The notes under the pieces are model-generated. The model did no database searches. It saw only the letters and a list, made by a program, of their open reading frames with translations, and was not told where the DNA came from. Positions 13,064-14,188 of a stretch of 14,188 nt of DNA are shown here, one piece after another. The DNA lies in the NCBI GenBank assembly GCA_028696915.1, contig JAQVGB010000022.1:1-14188 (forward strand), read 5' to 3'. This stretch comes from Candidatus Dojkabacteria bacterium. GTDB lineage: Bacteria; Patescibacteriota; Dojkabacteria; SC72; JAFGCJ01. The position numbers and the translations under genes were made by a program. The number at the start of each line of letters is the position of its first letter. Positions within the stretch are counted from its first letter, which is position 1.

Positions 13064-14188
13064 TCAGAATGTGCCGATGGATGAAAAGGTTATGACATCC
13101 TGGTACTCGCCTGACGCTTGTGCGGCGCCTGATTTTGCCTTAATCCAGATCGCTCCCCTGCCCCCGACGAGTGGGTGTCCGGTGCCGCTATCGCAGTTCT
13201 CTCCGGCATCGGAGATACTGCAGAGAATAACGGCAGAAGAGGTGTTGATCCCGCCCACGACGTCTGTGCCAGACGGATCGATGAACCGGGATTGAGCTCT
13301 TAGATATCCGGGTTGAGGTGATACCGGAAGAAACGTTGCGGTGTTCACTCGCAGTCCGTACCCATCGGAAGCTGTCGCCAAGTTCTCGTCGAGAGACTCT
13401 ATTGTAGATGCGCTCTCGGAATGATAAAGACCGGAGTGCTGGTCAAATACATTCACCGTTGCACCGCTGACGGCGTTTGTTCCGAGATCGATCCAGACAT
13501 AGTCTGGCGCCGTGCTGATTGACTGGCTAATCTTTCCCATATCTATCGTGTGAGGAGGATCAGTGTCCTGCCATGTATCTCCGCTGATATTGACTGCCAG
13601 GTACACGTAGGGGTAAACGGTTGTTGCTGAGGCATCAGTGCTGGGACTTGACTCTGTGAAATCACCATTAAGAGCGCGAAGGCGAATGTGGTACTCTGTC
13701 CCTGCCTTCAAACCGGCAATGTTTGTTCCTTCCGTTTCCCACGACGTTTCACTCAGATAATCATTGATGTCTTTTTCCGGCACCACTTGTCGGGTAGGAC
13801 CGTCAATATATTGAACGGTTGTCCAATCATCGGATGAAATCTCGACCAGATACAGGGTGCCTGACGGGTTTCCATTTGCGTTGAGCTCGAACCGTGCTCT
13901 GTCGTAACAGCCTCCGTCTCCACAGAGTGCTTCCATTGTCGCATCATCCGTCTGAAAATATGAAACGGTTGGTACTTCCGCCATGAATGTGTATCCCGTC
14001 CCTATACCAAGTGCATAGTTCTCGCTCTCAAAACGGATATCATTAAGAGAAGCACCGAGGGAATCGAAAAGTCGGTAGTCTGCTGAGGTTGAAACTTGGT
14101 CGTCATCTCCGCCTGCATTAATTGTTGAGTGGACAATTTCATATCCGCTTTCAGAGGTCATGTTTTGAGCGAAACATGAGAAAGTCAG
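13064..14188 (-). CDS. Secreted surface protein with fibronectin-III-like domain, 5' partial
   Basis: Exported protein cut by the window edge. The frame continues past the ATG at 14161 as LTFSCFAQN-MTSES, which reads as the end of a signal peptide with cleavage at the common A-Q-N junction, so the true start lies beyond 14188. Numbering from Met 14161: residues 5-62 (SGYEIVHSTINAGG...TSADYRLFDSLG...SENYALGIGTG) form the paired 'Y-x-L...G' module typical of CPR secreted proteins. About 64-183 looks like an Fn3 domain (NPSGTLYLVEIS, GLKAGTEYHIRLRALNGDFTE). About 184-365 is a beta-rich C-terminal domain ending GEYQDVITFSS. Cys pairs C80/C85 and C314/C323 may form disulfides. No membrane anchor is present. 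One base separates its stop from the next gene. Function unknown; likely cell-surface structure or adhesion. Confidence 0.8.
   Translation of the reverse strand: MTFSCFAQNMTSESGYEIVHSTINAGGDDDQVSTSADYRLFDSLGASLNDIRFESENYALGIGTGYTFMAEVPTVSYFQTDDATMEALCGDGGCYDRARFELNANGNPSGTLYLVEISSDDWTTVQYIDGPTRQVVPEKDINDYLSETSWETEGTNIAGLKAGTEYHIRLRALNGDFTESSPSTDASATTVYPYVYLAVNISGDTWQDTDPPHTIDMGKISQSISTAPDYVWIDLGTNAVSGATVNVFDQHSGLYHSESASTIESLDENLATASDGYGLRVNTATFLPVSPQPGYLRAQSRFIDPSGTDVVGGINTSSAVILCSISDAGENCDSGTGHPLVGGRGAIWIKAKSGAAQASGEYQDVITFSSIGTF

Noticed and set aside
13060..13069. Programmed +1 frameshift at TTC-TGA joining the two right-end genes, as in prfB.
   Set aside because: Not claimed as a feature: the P-site codon TTC would re-pair poorly after a +1 slip and no upstream stimulator is seen. 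It is kept only as an alternative in the findings.
1..14188. UGA recoded as an amino acid (Gracilibacteria-type code).
   Set aside because: TGA ends the GH8, antiporter, small membrane protein and both right-end genes at sensible family lengths, so it works as a stop.

Overview
This 14.2 kb window has roughly balanced base composition and compact, mostly single-gene transcription units. It looks like a chromosomal piece of a bacterium from the Candidate Phyla Radiation (Patescibacteria, possibly Saccharibacteria-like). This rests on two right-end surface proteins of a style common in that group: a secreted protein whose mature part begins near 'AQNMTSES' and carries a fibronectin-III-like domain, followed by an Ig-fold protein with a C-terminal membrane anchor. 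The lineage is an inference. The standard code is used: TGA is a true stop at several gene ends, so this is not the UGA-glycine code of Gracilibacteria/Absconditabacteria.

Left part (1-5945): a three-gene plus-strand cluster holds a GH8 family glucanase (5' end outside the window), a BcsA-like processive GT2 beta-glucan synthase without a PilZ domain, and a GT-C (ArnT/PMT-like) membrane glycosyltransferase. It ends at a strong bidirectional terminator (4121-4153). Facing it is a secreted GH5 cellulase with an N-terminal carbohydrate-binding-like domain and its own promoter. The block pairs synthesis of a beta-1,4-linked glucan-type polymer with two hydrolases that could trim or cut it.

Middle part (5946-8241): a 420-base divergent intergenic region carries direct and inverted repeats. 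It is followed by a YrbG-type calcium/sodium (CaCA) antiporter and then an unrecognised tyrosine-rich envelope protein made of 14 back-to-back decapeptide repeats with no insertions or deletions. This last gene is the most novel object in the window.

Right part (8242-14188): the ribosome-associated GTPase TypA/BipA, a convergent SpoU/TrmH-type RNA methyltransferase, a YbhB/YbcL (PEBP) family protein, a small four-helix membrane protein, and a minus-strand pair of envelope proteins.

A theme across the window is that no gene start has a convincing Shine-Dalgarno sequence. Four starts (antiporter, repeat protein, typA, RNA methylase) instead have a -10-like hexamer ending only 6-7 bases before the ATG, as expected for leaderless mRNAs. 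I saw no tRNA, rRNA, CRISPR array or mobile element.
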